Source: Alphaproteobacteria bacterium
GTDB lineage: Bacteria; Pseudomonadota; Alphaproteobacteria; Micropepsales; Micropepsaceae
Assembly (NCBI GenBank): GCA_020852655.1
Contig: JADZAI010000106.1
Span: 95,385-159,384, forward strand
Reading direction: 5' to 3'
DNA: 64,000 nucleotides
Made by a program: the position numbers and the translations under genes. The number at the start of each line of letters is the position of its first letter. Within the stretch, counting starts at the first letter, position 1. Below are positions 18,804-28,102 of this stretch, one piece after another. The notes beneath the pieces were generated by a model. The model searched no databases, was not told where the DNA came from, and saw only the letters and a program-made list of their open reading frames with translations.

Positions 18804-20228
18804 ATGCTCGCCGGACTGCTCGTTCATCCTGTTACGCCGCATTCGCACGCCGCGCGGCTGGTGCGGGAACAGATCGTCTATGCGATCAAGGCGATGAATC
18901 GCGGCATTCCAGGCGTCCTCGTCCTTGCAGGGGTGCTGGCGGTGGCGGTCAACGTGATCCCCGCGCTCGGCCCCGTGCCGCTTTCCGACTCGGCGTTGTT
19001 CTGCGGGTGCGTCGCGACGTGGTGCCTGATCGCGCGCGCGCTGATCCATCTCTACGAGCGCCAGGAACCGGCCGACCGCGCGCTGCCCATATGGAAGGGC
19101 CTCTTCTCCACGCTCTTCCTGGCGAACGGCATCTGCTGGGCGCTGCCCGTGTTCATCCTTTGGGTCGACGGCAGCGCGATCAACAATTTCGCTGTCATGC
19201 TCCTCTCGGTCTTCTGCATCGCCAACGCGTCGAACGAGCATGGCGACGACTTTGGGTTCTTCCTCTCGCTGGCGGCCGGCTGTTTCGTGGTGACCATGGC
19301 CGGCATCCTGCTGCACCCTTCGCCCGTCCGGGACGCCGGCCTCGTGCTCGTCCCCGCCGGTTCGGCCTGGTTCGCGCTCATGGCGACCCACGCGCGGCGG
19401 CGCTTCACGGAGCTGGTTCTGACCCGCCTGACCAACGAGGACCTCGTGTCGGGGGCGCGCGCGGCGCGCGACGAGGCGCTGGAAAACAAGGCGCGGGCCG
19501 AAAGCGCGTCGAACGCCAAGTCCGCCTTCCTCGCCAACATGAGCCACGAACTGCGCACGCCGCTCAACGCGATCATCGGCTTTTCCCAGATCGTGCGCGA
19601 CGAGATGTTCGGGCCGCTCGGCAACGCCCGCTACAAGACCTATGTCTCCGACATCGAAACGAGCGGTCAGCACCTGCTCGGCATCATCAACGACCTGCTC
19701 GACGTGGCCAAGATCGAGGCCGGCCGCATGGAGCTGAAGTGCGACTGGACGGCCCCGGAGGATTTCATCCAGGCTGCGATTCAGGTCGTGCGCGGACATC
19801 CGGCGGCGGCCGGCGCCCGCATCACCACCGATTTCGGCCACGGCAGCTCGCGGGTTTACGCCGACGGGCGGATGATGCGGCAGACGCTCGTCAATCTCCT
19901 GTCCAACGCCGTCAAGCACAACCTGCCCGGCGAACCGATATCGGTTTCCACCCGCCTGGGCGCCGACGGCGCGCTGCGCATCGTCGTCGCCGACCGGGGC
20001 GTCGGCATCCCGGCCCATCTCCTCGACAAGGTCTTCGAGGTGTTCGAGCAGGCCGACAATTCCTATGCCCGCGAGAAGCAGGGCACGGGCCTTGGCCTCG
20101 CGCTCGTGCGGGCGTTCGTTACGGCGCATGGCGGCAAGGTATGGCTGGAAAGCGAGCCCGGCGCCGGGACAAGGGCGATTATCGAACTGCCCCGTCCCAC
20201 GCCGGCCGCGCTCAGCCGCGCGGCCTGA
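18804..20228 (+). CDS. Membrane-bound sensor histidine kinase
   Basis: Encodes 474 residues. About six hydrophobic segments between residues 34 and 195 form a membrane sensor region, followed by a coiled-coil linker (about 205-240). The HisKA domain has the phospho-acceptor His248 in MSHELRTPLNAIIGF; the HATPase domain has the N box LVNLLSNAVKHN, the G1 box DRGVGIP and the G2 box GTGLGLALVRAFVTAHGG. The catalytic half resembles PleC/DivJ-type kinases. No response regulator is adjacent, so this is an orphan kinase. The signal is unknown. Confidence 0.9.
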   Translation: MLAGLLVHPVTPHSHAARLVREQIVYAIKAMNRGIPGVLVLAGVLAVAVNVIPALGPVPLSDSALFCGCVATWCLIARALIHLYERQEPADRALPIWKGLFSTLFLANGICWALPVFILWVDGSAINNFAVMLLSVFCIANASNEHGDDFGFFLSLAAGCFVVTMAGILLHPSPVRDAGLVLVPAGSAWFALMATHARRRFTELVLTRLTNEDLVSGARAARDEALENKARAESASNAKSAFLANMSHELRTPLNAIIGFSQIVRDEMFGPLGNARYKTYVSDIETSGQHLLGIINDLLDVAKIEAGRMELKCDWTAPEDFIQAAIQVVRGHPAAAGARITTDFGHGSSRVYADGRMMRQTLVNLLSNAVKHNLPGEPISVSTRLGADGALRIVVADRGVGIPAHLLDKVFEVFEQADNSYAREKQGTGLGLALVRAFVTAHGGKVWLESEPGAGTRAIIELPRPTPAALSRAA

Positions 20229-20289
20229 ACACGACCGCGGTGCGCTACTTGGCGATCTGCTTCCCCAGGAGCGCCTTCATCTTGTCGCC

Positions 20290-21708
20290 CTAGGGCGGCT
20301 TGAGGCCGGCCAGCTTGGCGACGTCGACGCGCGCCTGCGTGTAGACCGCCTTGCTGTGGCTGAAGGTGCGGAAGCCGTCGATGCCGTGATACGAGCCCAT
20401 GCCCGAAGGCCCGACGCCGCCGAACGGCAGGTCCTCCATCGAGACATGCATGACGACGTCGTTGACCGTCACGCCGCCCGATGTCGTCCGCGTCAGGACC
20501 TTTTCCTTCTCGGCACGGTCACTGCCAAAATAATAAAGTCCCAGCGGCCGCGCATGCGCGTTGACGTAGCCGACCGCGTCGTCGATCCCGGCATAGGTCT
20601 TCACCGGCAGCAGCGGCCCGAAGATTTCGTCCTGCATGACCTTCATGTCGTCGGTCGGGTTCAGGATCAGCGTCGGCGGGATCTTGTGATAGGGCTGCTG
20701 GCTGAAATCCTCCCGGGCCGGATTGATCTCGACCACCCTCGCGCCCTTCGCCCTGGCATCCGCGACATAGCCTTGCAGGCGGTCGAAATGGCGCTGGTTG
20801 ACGACCGAGGTATAGTCCGGATTGTCCTTCAGCGTCGGATACATCTCGCCGACCGCCTTCTCCGCCGACGCGACGAATTTGTCGGCATCGCCGTCCGCCA
20901 CGAAGACATAGTCCGGCGCGAGGCAGATCTGCCCGGCGTTCAGCGTCTTGCCCATCATGATCTTGCCGACGGCGGCATCCATGTCGGCGCCCTTGCCGAT
21001 GATCGTGGGCGACTTGCCGCCCAGTTCCAGCGTGAGCGGCACCAGATTCTCGGCCGCCGCGCGCATGACGTGATAGGCGATCGACGTCGCGCCGGTGAAC
21101 AGCAGGTGGTCGAACGGCTGGCGCGAGAACGCCTCGCCGACGGCCGGGCCGCCCGTGACGACACCGACCTCGGTCTCGTCATAGGCCATGCGGAACATGC
21201 GGGCCATCAGCTCCGACGTCGCCGGCGTGTATTCCGACGGCTTGATCATCACGCGATTGCCGGCCGCGAAGATGCCGGCGAGCGGCGTGAAGGTCAGGTT
21301 CACCGGAAAATTCCACGGGCTTATGACGCCGACCGTCCCCTTGGGCTGAAACTGCACCTCGGCCCGCGCACCGAGGAAGCCGAGCATGGCCGGCGTGACC
21401 TTGCGCTTCTCCGGCCGCATCCAGCCGCGCAGATGCTGCCTGGCGTGCTTCAGGGTCCCGATCGACCCGGCGACGTCGGTGAACAGCGACTGCTCGTGCG
21501 AGCGATGCCCGAAGTCCTCCGCCATCGCCTCGGTGATCTGGCTCTTGTGCTGGACCAGCAGGTCTATCGCCCGGTCGATCCAGTCGATGCGCCGTTCGGC
21601 CGGCTGCGGGCCTTCCTTGATGTGCGCCTTCTTCTGGCGCTCCAGCATGGCGCCGATCGTCTGATGGACGGCACTTGCCTGTGTCGATGAACTCACGGCC
21701 TCACTCAT
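20290..21708 (-). CDS. Coniferyl-aldehyde dehydrogenase-like aldehyde dehydrogenase, C-terminus cut by an amber codon
   Basis: An NAD(P)-dependent aldehyde dehydrogenase of the class-3/coniferyl aldehyde type, 472 residues. Seen are GTVGVISPWNFPV, VMIKPSEYTPATSELMA, FTGATSIAYHVMRAAAENL, the general-base LELGGKSP, the catalytic Cys in NAGQICLAPDYV and the EDLPFGGVGPSGMGSYHG loop. ATG 21708 is preceded by GAGGGA. The frame stops at TAG (20292-20290) right after KLAGLKPP, but downstream the same frame continues for 14 codons (GDKMKALLGKQIAK) to another TAG at 20245-20247. In this family the C-terminus usually reads PPYG, so the TAG sits where a Tyr codon is expected. The product may be slightly shortened; activity is uncertain. 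Confidence 0.88.
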   Translation of the reverse strand: MSEAVSSSTQASAVHQTIGAMLERQKKAHIKEGPQPAERRIDWIDRAIDLLVQHKSQITEAMAEDFGHRSHEQSLFTDVAGSIGTLKHARQHLRGWMRPEKRKVTPAMLGFLGARAEVQFQPKGTVGVISPWNFPVNLTFTPLAGIFAAGNRVMIKPSEYTPATSELMARMFRMAYDETEVGVVTGGPAVGEAFSRQPFDHLLFTGATSIAYHVMRAAAENLVPLTLELGGKSPTIIGKGADMDAAVGKIMMGKTLNAGQICLAPDYVFVADGDADKFVASAEKAVGEMYPTLKDNPDYTSVVNQRHFDRLQGYVADARAKGARVVEINPAREDFSQQPYHKIPPTLILNPTDDMKVMQDEIFGPLLPVKTYAGIDDAVGYVNAHARPLGLYYFGSDRAEKEKVLTRTTSGGVTVNDVVMHVSMEDLPFGGVGPSGMGSYHGIDGFRTFSHSKAVYTQARVDVAKLAGLKPP

Positions 21709-21922
21709 CTCTCGTCCCTCCGCGGCAGAGCGCCGCACACTAATACAAAATGGCGGCGCGCGTGTCGCAGTTCGCTGCGTGCCTCCAAAACTGGATAGGC
21801 AAACACTCTATCTCTGGGTGCCAGCGGCCAGAACACGCCAATTTTGGATACGTCTTGTTAACCGGAAATTGGGCGATGCCTGGCAATATCGTCCAAATAC
21901 ACCGTCTTGGGGGCGGACGATA

Positions 21923-22987
21923 ATGGTTGCACAAATGGGGACGCTCGACATCGAGCACACGCGCGCGATCTGCGCCAAGGCTCTCGGCATGATGGAGGCC
22001 TATGGCGTAGGACCGGCGCCGCGGAATTACGAGATCTGGTATGCCCATGCGACCGGGACGGTGCCCGGGCTGGCGATGGCGCTGGAAGCCGTTTTCACCG
22101 GCGACGGGGAATGGAGTTCGCAGGCGGCGGACGATATCTATCTGCGCTTCTTCCCGGCGGTGCCCAATCCGGCGTCCCTGGCCGCCATCGGCGATGCGCT
22201 CCAGCACGAGATGGCGTCGATCCTGAAATCCGTGACCGAGGCCGGGGCCGAGACGAAGTCCTATGGCGCGGCGCTCGAAATCGTCACCGGGCAGATGGAC
22301 CGCGGCGTCGATGCGAACCGCCTTCCGGCCATCGCCCATCAGCTCGCCGTTTCCACGCGTGCGATGCGCGCACGCACCGACGCACTCGAGCGCGAGCTGG
22401 AGCAGACTTCGAAGGAAGTCGCGGCCCTGCGCGCCAAGAACGAGGCGATCCGTCAGGAGGCGTTGACGGACTCGCTCACCAATCTCGGCAACCGCAAGCA
22501 TTTCGACGAGCGTCTCGCAGAGGCCGCGGACGCAGCGATGAAGACGGGCGGACCGCTTTGCGTGATCATGGCGGACGTCGATCGCTTCAAGGCCTTCAAC
22601 GACATGTGGGGACACCAGACGGGCGACCAGGTGCTGCGCCTCGTCGCCGCGTGCTTCTCCGACAATGTCAAAGGGCGCGATACCGCGGCACGCTATGGCG
22701 GCGAAGAGTTTGCCGTCATCCTGCCGGAGACTTCGCTCGCCAATGCGCGCGTGCTCGCCGAACAGATACGCCGCAACGTCCAGGCGAAGAAGGTCGTCAA
22801 GCGCAGCACCGGGGAGACGCTGGGGGCGATCACGATCTCTCTGGGCGTCGCCAGCCTTCAGCCCGGCGAACACCCGCAGGACATGCTCCGCCGCGCCGAC
22901 AAATGCCTCTACGCGGCCAAGCATGCCGGCCGCAACCGGGTGATGGACGAAGACTCGGCAGGTCAGCCGAGCGCAACGGCCGCCTGA
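21923..22987 (+). CDS. Diguanylate cyclase (GGDEF domain protein)
   Basis: Makes cyclic di-GMP from two GTP. The 354 residues have an N-terminal helical domain (about 1-150, PAPRNYEIWYAHATG) seen in many alphaproteobacterial cyclases, a coiled-coil stalk (about 150-180), then the GGDEF domain with DSLTNLGNRKHFDE, DVDRFKAFNDMWGH and the active-site GGEEF at 259-263. The product-inhibition I-site RxxD is replaced by KGRD at 250-253, so feedback inhibition may be weaker. ATG 21923 follows GGGGGCGGA. No membrane segment is seen, so it is probably cytoplasmic. It is divergent from the aldehyde dehydrogenase gene. Confidence 0.93.
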   Translation: MVAQMGTLDIEHTRAICAKALGMMEAYGVGPAPRNYEIWYAHATGTVPGLAMALEAVFTGDGEWSSQAADDIYLRFFPAVPNPASLAAIGDALQHEMASILKSVTEAGAETKSYGAALEIVTGQMDRGVDANRLPAIAHQLAVSTRAMRARTDALERELEQTSKEVAALRAKNEAIRQEALTDSLTNLGNRKHFDERLAEAADAAMKTGGPLCVIMADVDRFKAFNDMWGHQTGDQVLRLVAACFSDNVKGRDTAARYGGEEFAVILPETSLANARVLAEQIRRNVQAKKVVKRSTGETLGAITISLGVASLQPGEHPQDMLRRADKCLYAAKHAGRNRVMDEDSAGQPSATAA

Positions 22988-22995
22988 TCCTTGGG

Positions 22996-24156
22996 TCAGG
23001 CCAGCGACAGCATCCGCGCGAAATTGCCGGCGTAGAACGCGTCCTTCGCACTGTCTCTCGCCCCGGCGAGGCCCGCTTCGAAGCGGGCAATCGGGGCGCG
23101 GCCGCCTTCGATATGGGGGTAGTCGCTGGAGAACATGTAGAGCCGCTCGTCCGACTGGCGGATCAGCTCGGCCACGTTCTCATACGGGAACGGCGTGAAC
23201 GCCAATTGGTCGATCACCTGCTGCGACGGCTTGCGCTTGAGGTTCGCCAGCTCCGGCTCGGACTTCTTCCAGATGCCGGCGATCCAGTCGAGCCGCGCCA
23301 GCATCGACGGCACCCAGCCGGCGCCCAGCTCGATCGCCCCGCCGCGCAAGCCCGGATGACGCTCCAGCACGCCGTCCAGCACCATCGCGCCGATGAAGGT
23401 CTCGGCGCCGTGATGCAGGCTCGTCATGTCCTTGCCGCGCACGCTCTCGCCAGCCCCCATGAAGTCCCTGGGCTCGGCCCGCCCGGTGTTGAACCAGCCG
23501 CGCGCCACCTGGATCGGCGCGCCCGCGACATGCAGCAGGAACGGGATGCCGGCCTTCGCCATCAGCGTCCAGACCGGATCGAAGTCGTTATGCCCCGGCG
23601 AGCGCTCGCCCGGCAGGCGATGCGGCAGCCATGCGGCCTTCAGCCCGGCGTCCACGATGTGCTGCAACTCAGCCAGGGCCCGCGCCGGCTCGTCCAGCGG
23701 CAGCAGGCCGACGCCGAGCAGCCGCCTGTCGCTCGCACAGAACGCCGCCATGCCGCGATTATGCGCCCGCGCCGCCGCATAGCGCGCTTCGATCGGGCGG
23801 CGCAGGTCGAAGGCCGGCCCGGCGCTGTAGCTGGCGAACACGAGCTGCGAGCGGAAGCCCAACAGGTCCAGCGCCTGCGTCCGCTCCTCGGCATTGAAGG
23901 CGCCCAGCGCCGCATGGCCCTTCGGCCCGGTCAGCAGGCGATCGCCGAGGGCGAGCATCTCCGCCACCTTCTCCGGCGAATGACGGCCCGCAGCGGCCGA
24001 CTCGGCATCCAGCACCGCCAGCGCGCCGACCGTCGGCATGGCCATCGTCGGCACGAGGTCGCGCTCGGCCGCCGAGGCGTGCGCCTTGAGGAAGTCCGGC
24101 AGCTCCATGATGTGGCTGTCGGCATCGTGATAGATGCGCCCGGTCGCATAGGTCAT
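22996..24156 (-). CDS. Amidohydrolase family 2 protein
   Basis: Encodes 386 residues of metal-dependent TIM-barrel hydrolase/decarboxylase (amidohydrolase-2 family, as ACMSD and related decarboxylases). The N-terminal YHDADSHIMELPDF supplies the usual first metal motif in variant form (DSH rather than DxHxH), and the C-terminal MFSSDYPHIEGGRAP contains the conserved SDYPH. Many such proteins lie in aromatic or acyl-CoA degradation clusters; here it converges with a diguanylate cyclase and diverges from an enoyl-CoA hydratase. ATG 24156 was chosen for the GGGAAG site 9 nt upstream. Confidence 0.85.
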   Translation of the reverse strand: MTYATGRIYHDADSHIMELPDFLKAHASAAERDLVPTMAMPTVGALAVLDAESAAAGRHSPEKVAEMLALGDRLLTGPKGHAALGAFNAEERTQALDLLGFRSQLVFASYSAGPAFDLRRPIEARYAAARAHNRGMAAFCASDRRLLGVGLLPLDEPARALAELQHIVDAGLKAAWLPHRLPGERSPGHNDFDPVWTLMAKAGIPFLLHVAGAPIQVARGWFNTGRAEPRDFMGAGESVRGKDMTSLHHGAETFIGAMVLDGVLERHPGLRGGAIELGAGWVPSMLARLDWIAGIWKKSEPELANLKRKPSQQVIDQLAFTPFPYENVAELIRQSDERLYMFSSDYPHIEGGRAPIARFEAGLAGARDSAKDAFYAGNFARMLSLA

Positions 24157-24294
24157 GGCGGCTGCTTCCCTGCTTTTTGGTGTCTGTTCCAAAAAGAAAG
24201 GACCAGCGGGCGCGACGCGTCAAGCCGCACCGACGGCCTTGCGCCGGGCCTGCATGGCTTTAGCGTGCGCTCCGACAGAAACGAGGACGCGCCC

Positions 24295-25092
24295 ATGGAC
24301 TTCACCGCCATCACCGTCGCCATCGCCGATGGCGTCGCCGAGCTGACGCTCAACCGCCCGCAGGCCCTCAACAGCCTCAACAAGACGCTGATCGACGAGA
24401 CCCGAGTCGCGCTGGGCGACCTGGAGAAGAACAGCGACGTCCGCGCCGTCCTGCTCACCGGCGCGGGCCGCGGCTTCTGCGCCGGCGCCGACCTCGCCAA
24501 TGGCGGCTTCCCCAACGAGGAGAAACGCTCGCCCGGAGAGCAGACCGCGCATTCGATGCTGATCGGCTTCAACCCGCTGGTCCACGACCTCGCGCATTTC
24601 CCTAAGCCCGTCGTCACTGCGGTGAACGGCGTCGCGGCCGGCGGCGGGGTCGGCCTCGCGCTCTGCGGCGACGTCGTGCTCGCCGCGAAGTCGGCCTATT
24701 TCGTGATGGTCTTCGGCCCGCGTCTCGCCCTGGTGCCCGACATGGGCGTCACCTGGTTCGCCCCGCGCCTCATCGGCCATGCCCGCAGCCGCGCCATGGC
24801 CCTGCTGGGCGAGCGCATCCCGGCCGAGAAGGCGGCGCAATGGGGCATGATCTGGGACGCCGTCGACGACGACAAGCTGATGAGCGAAGCGCGCGCCCTT
24901 GCGGCCCGCCTCGCCAAGGGGCCGCGCGAGGCCTTCAAGAAGATCAAGGAAGTCCTCGACGCCTCGCTCGACAATACGCTCGACCAGCAGCTCGAACTCG
25001 AACGCCTGACCCAGGGCAAGCTCGGCGATCTTCCCGACACCCGCGAAGGCGTCATCGCCTTCCTCCAGAAACGCGACCCGGCGTTCAAATAG
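24295..25092 (+). CDS. Enoyl-CoA hydratase/isomerase family protein
   Basis: A crotonase-fold protein of 265 residues. The CoA-binding segment RGFCAGADLA and the oxyanion-hole segment VNGVAAGGGVGLALCGDVVLA are intact. At the first catalytic position it has no Glu; instead Asp in LALVPDMGVTWF fits the PaaG-like isomerase pattern more than a classical hydratase. The exact substrate is unknown. ATG 24295 is preceded by GAGGA. Confidence 0.88.
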   Translation: MDFTAITVAIADGVAELTLNRPQALNSLNKTLIDETRVALGDLEKNSDVRAVLLTGAGRGFCAGADLANGGFPNEEKRSPGEQTAHSMLIGFNPLVHDLAHFPKPVVTAVNGVAAGGGVGLALCGDVVLAAKSAYFVMVFGPRLALVPDMGVTWFAPRLIGHARSRAMALLGERIPAEKAAQWGMIWDAVDDDKLMSEARALAARLAKGPREAFKKIKEVLDASLDNTLDQQLELERLTQGKLGDLPDTREGVIAFLQKRDPAFK

Positions 25093-25122
25093 GCGGGTGG
25101 CGGCGCGCCTGACGCCCTGCCC

Positions 25123-26565
25123 CTATGGGTCGCGTCTGAAGAGCTGGAGGTGGAGGGCGGTGGTGTTGCCGGAGAAGTAATAGTGCCGCCGGGTGAGGAC
25201 GCGTTCGGGGCCCTCGGCCGTGTAGCCCGCGCCGAGGAGTGTCCGCGCGGCCGCCTCGTCGCGCGTCCAGGCGAGCAGGACCCGGGGCGGCGCGTCTTCC
25301 GGGCGGAAGGCGACGGCACCGGGGATGTGCTGGACGAGATTCTCGGTCAGCACATCCATGTCGCCGGCGATCGCGAGGGGCGGCGGGGCGAGCGCGGTGA
25401 TGTCGGCGGCGAACTCCGCATAGGGCACGGCGAAGCGGTGGCGTCCGAAGAGGGTCGTCTGCGGCCAGGCGATGGTGATGAGCACGGCGATGGCGAGGCC
25501 CGTGAGCAGGAAGTGCCGGGCCCCGAGGTCGCGCTGCGGCCGGGCGAGGACGAGGGTGAGCGGCAGGGCGACGAGGATGGGTGTCAGGTAGCGGACCGAA
25601 AAACTGTGCGCGTCGACGGCGAGGATACCCACCGGCACCGCGACCGCGCCGAGGAGCAGCATGCGGGCGAGCAGCCGGCGCAGCTCCGTTGCGACGTGAC
25701 CCTCGGCGGGCGGCGCGAGCGGCGGGCTGAGGCGGCGGACGAGGAACCAGACGGCGATCAGCGGCAGGGTCGCCGACGCCATGTCGACAAGCAGGTCGAG
25801 CAGGCCGTCTATGCCGAGATACGGCAGGTCGAGCCCGGCATAGGGGCCTGGGCGGGCGAGGCGCGCGAGGCGGGCGGTCGATTCCGCCACATGGTTCAGC
25901 GCCCAGAGGGCATGCGGCAGGATCAGCACCGCCGTTACGCCGAGAGCGAGCAGCAGGCCGCGCCCGTCGAGCCGGCGGCGGAGATCGGGCAGGCTGAGGC
26001 CGGCGACCGTCAGCAGGCCGACGAAGATCGTGAAATTATACTTGGCGTAGAGCCCGGCCCCCGCCGCAAGGCCGAGCCAGGCATAACGACGCAGCTCCGG
26101 CCGTTCGAGCACCAGCACCAGGGCATGGATGACGGCCGCCGCCGCCGCCGTCGCGAGCACCGAATGGGAGAGCGCGACCTGCGACTCCCAGACGATCTGC
26201 GGCACCAGCAGGAGCCCGCCCGCGAAAAGCGCGCCGCCGACCCTGTCGCCGGTCGCCCGCCGCCCGGCGTCATAGGCGAGGAGATAGGTCGCGGCGAGGA
26301 GCGTGTTCTTGGCGAGCGCGATGGCGAGCGGCCAATAGGGCACCGCCGCATGCACCGCCATCACCAGCCACTGATACAGCGGCGGCTGCGAATTGCCGTA
26401 GCCGAGCGCCCAATGGGCGTTCTGCACCATCTCGGCCTCGTCGGGTTCGAGATTGCCCGAGAGGAGGACGCGGAGGAGCACCTGAAGCGGGAAATAGACC
26501 GCGACCGCGTACGGAAACAGCGCGGCGAGACGTGCGGCGGTGAGGCGGGGTTCGCGGGCCGGCAT
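25123..26565 (-). CDS. Glycosyltransferase family 39-like integral membrane protein
   Basis: Encodes 480 residues with about 11 membrane helices. The first periplasmic loop contains EPDEAEMVQNAHWALGYGNSQPPLYQWL: the acidic pair and the Gln-Pro-Pro-Leu-Tyr element are the catalytic signature of polyprenyl-phosphate-sugar-dependent transferases of the GT39/PMT (ArnT-like) type. The C-terminal 100 residues form a soluble periplasmic domain. It probably transfers a lipid-linked sugar to an envelope acceptor, which is unknown. It lies 37 nt downstream of the RsmB-type gene on the same strand and could be co-transcribed with it. Confidence 0.85.
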   Translation of the reverse strand: MPAREPRLTAARLAALFPYAVAVYFPLQVLLRVLLSGNLEPDEAEMVQNAHWALGYGNSQPPLYQWLVMAVHAAVPYWPLAIALAKNTLLAATYLLAYDAGRRATGDRVGGALFAGGLLLVPQIVWESQVALSHSVLATAAAAAVIHALVLVLERPELRRYAWLGLAAGAGLYAKYNFTIFVGLLTVAGLSLPDLRRRLDGRGLLLALGVTAVLILPHALWALNHVAESTARLARLARPGPYAGLDLPYLGIDGLLDLLVDMASATLPLIAVWFLVRRLSPPLAPPAEGHVATELRRLLARMLLLGAVAVPVGILAVDAHSFSVRYLTPILVALPLTLVLARPQRDLGARHFLLTGLAIAVLITIAWPQTTLFGRHRFAVPYAEFAADITALAPPPLAIAGDMDVLTENLVQHIPGAVAFRPEDAPPRVLLAWTRDEAAARTLLGAGYTAEGPERVLTRRHYYFSGNTTALHLQLFRRDP

Positions 26566-26602
26566 GGGGCAGCGGCTTAGGCGGGCGGCGGCGCGAAGTC
26601 CA

Positions 26603-27775
26603 TCAGGCGGTGCGGTCGAAGGCGGCGGCGAAGAAGCCGTCGGTTCCGCTGGAGGCCGGGCTGAGGGCGAGGCCGGGTCCGCGCACGAAGCCGGGATGCG
26701 CGGCGGCGAAGGCGGCGGCGACGTCCTCGCCCTCCTCCGGCAGCACCGAGCAGGTGATGAAGAGCAGCCGGCCGCCGGGCTTCACCTGCGGCGCCGCGGC
26801 TTCCAGCAGGCGGCGCTGGAGCGCGGCGAGTTCGGCCAGCCGGGCAGGTGTGAGGCGGAGGCGGGTCTCGGGGTTGCGCCGCCAGGTGCCCGAGCCCGAG
26901 CACGGCGCATCGATGACGACACGGTCGAACAGGCCGTCGAAGGGCGGCGGACCGTCCAGCCAGTCCGGCGCCAGCAGATGCGGCTCGATGATCGTCGCGC
27001 CGGCGCGCCGGGCCCGCGGGGCAAGGCGCTTGAGGCGCACCGGGGCGATATCGGCCGCGACCACCCTGCCCCGGTTCGCCATCGCCGCGGCGAAGGCGAG
27101 CGCCTTGCCGCCGGCCCCGGTGCAGAGATCGAGCACCGCCATTCCGGGCCGCACGCCGGCAAGCGCGCAGACCATCTGGGAACCGGCATCCTGAATCTCG
27201 ACGAGGCCGGCTTCGTATGCGGCACTCGATTCCACGTCGGCCGATCCGGCAACGACACGCAAGGCCGACGGCGCACCGGCGACCGGCTCGGCAACGACAC
27301 CGTCTTCGGCGAGCAAATCCATCGCACGTTCGGGCATCGCCTTCAGCGCGTTCACGCGCAGATCGAGCGGCGCGCGTTCGGACAGCGCGCGGATCTCGGA
27401 AGCCGTAGCGTCACCGAAGCGGCGACGTAGCGACACGTCCAGCCATGTCGTTGCGGACGTGTCGTCGTGCAGGAGCGTGCGCTCGTCTTCGCTCAGCGCG
27501 ACCGGCGCGTGGCGCTCCCCGCTGAACAAGGCCTCGATTGCTGGAATGCCAATGTTTTGCTGCCTCAGCGCGTCGATCATGGCGCGGCGCGGATCGCCGC
27601 ACGATGCGTTACGCAAGGCCGCGTAGACATGGTCTGCGATCGCGCGACGGTCCTTTGAGCCTGCGAAGCGGTTGCTGCGCCCCCAGGCCTGGAGTGCGCG
27701 GTCGGCAGCCTCGCCGCGATTGAGAATGCCTTCCAGAATCAGGATGGCGGCCTGGATTCGCGCATCGTCTCTCAT
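26603..27775 (-). CDS. RsmB/NOP-family RNA (cytosine-5) methyltransferase
   Basis: Methylates a cytosine C5 in RNA, most likely 16S rRNA, with S-adenosylmethionine. The 390 residues comprise an N-terminal NusB-like helical region (about 1-120), then the methyltransferase with LDLCTGAGGKALAFAA (motif I), VIDAPCSGSGTWRRNPE carrying one catalytic Cys (motif IV) and LLFITCSVLPEEGED with the TC catalytic motif (motif VI). The length is somewhat below E. coli RsmB. The start ATG 27775 fits the RsmB-type N-terminus. Confidence 0.9.
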   Translation of the reverse strand: MRDDARIQAAILILEGILNRGEAADRALQAWGRSNRFAGSKDRRAIADHVYAALRNASCGDPRRAMIDALRQQNIGIPAIEALFSGERHAPVALSEDERTLLHDDTSATTWLDVSLRRRFGDATASEIRALSERAPLDLRVNALKAMPERAMDLLAEDGVVAEPVAGAPSALRVVAGSADVESSAAYEAGLVEIQDAGSQMVCALAGVRPGMAVLDLCTGAGGKALAFAAAMANRGRVVAADIAPVRLKRLAPRARRAGATIIEPHLLAPDWLDGPPPFDGLFDRVVIDAPCSGSGTWRRNPETRLRLTPARLAELAALQRRLLEAAAPQVKPGGRLLFITCSVLPEEGEDVAAAFAAAHPGFVRGPGLALSPASSGTDGFFAAAFDRTA

Positions 27776-28102
27776 GCCGCAACGACACCCGGCGCATTCG
27801 CCCTACGACATGCGTTGCAATGATGCATCGTTACCGAAGTTCCCGCTGCCATCGCCCGCTCCGATCCGGTGTAAGTGCGCCCTGCGGTCTTTCCGGACTT
27901 GAACCTGCTGTGGGCGATACTTAGCAATACGGGAAGCGTCGTCCCAGTCGGCAACGAGAACGCAGCGACTTTCGTACACAGGGTCTTTCCGGGAGAGAAA
28001 CCTCTACCAATTACCCCACACCACGCACGTCGCACCCGCCCCAGGGCGCGACGCCATCCAACTGCGGTCCGCGCCCCAGGCGCGCGACCTTCGGGAGCAA
28101 AC
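27776..28102. other. 327-bp gap upstream of the TonB receptor
   Basis: A gene-free stretch between the divergent rRNA methyltransferase and TonB receptor genes. It contains one candidate promoter (listed separately) and a GGGAG ribosome site 6 nt before the receptor ATG. I see no further open frame, hairpin or repeat that I can support. Confidence 0.5.
27899..27927 (+). promoter_or_regulatory. Candidate sigma-70 promoter of the TonB receptor gene
   Basis: TTGAAC and TAGCAA separated by 17 nt, about 170 nt before the receptor ATG. It is the best-spaced pair in the gap, but the -10 is poor. Confidence 0.3.

Noticed and set aside
20290..20292. Pyrrolysine or other recoding at the amber codon of the aldehyde dehydrogenase
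   Set aside because: No pyl genes are seen, and a single-base change from a Tyr codon is a simpler explanation.
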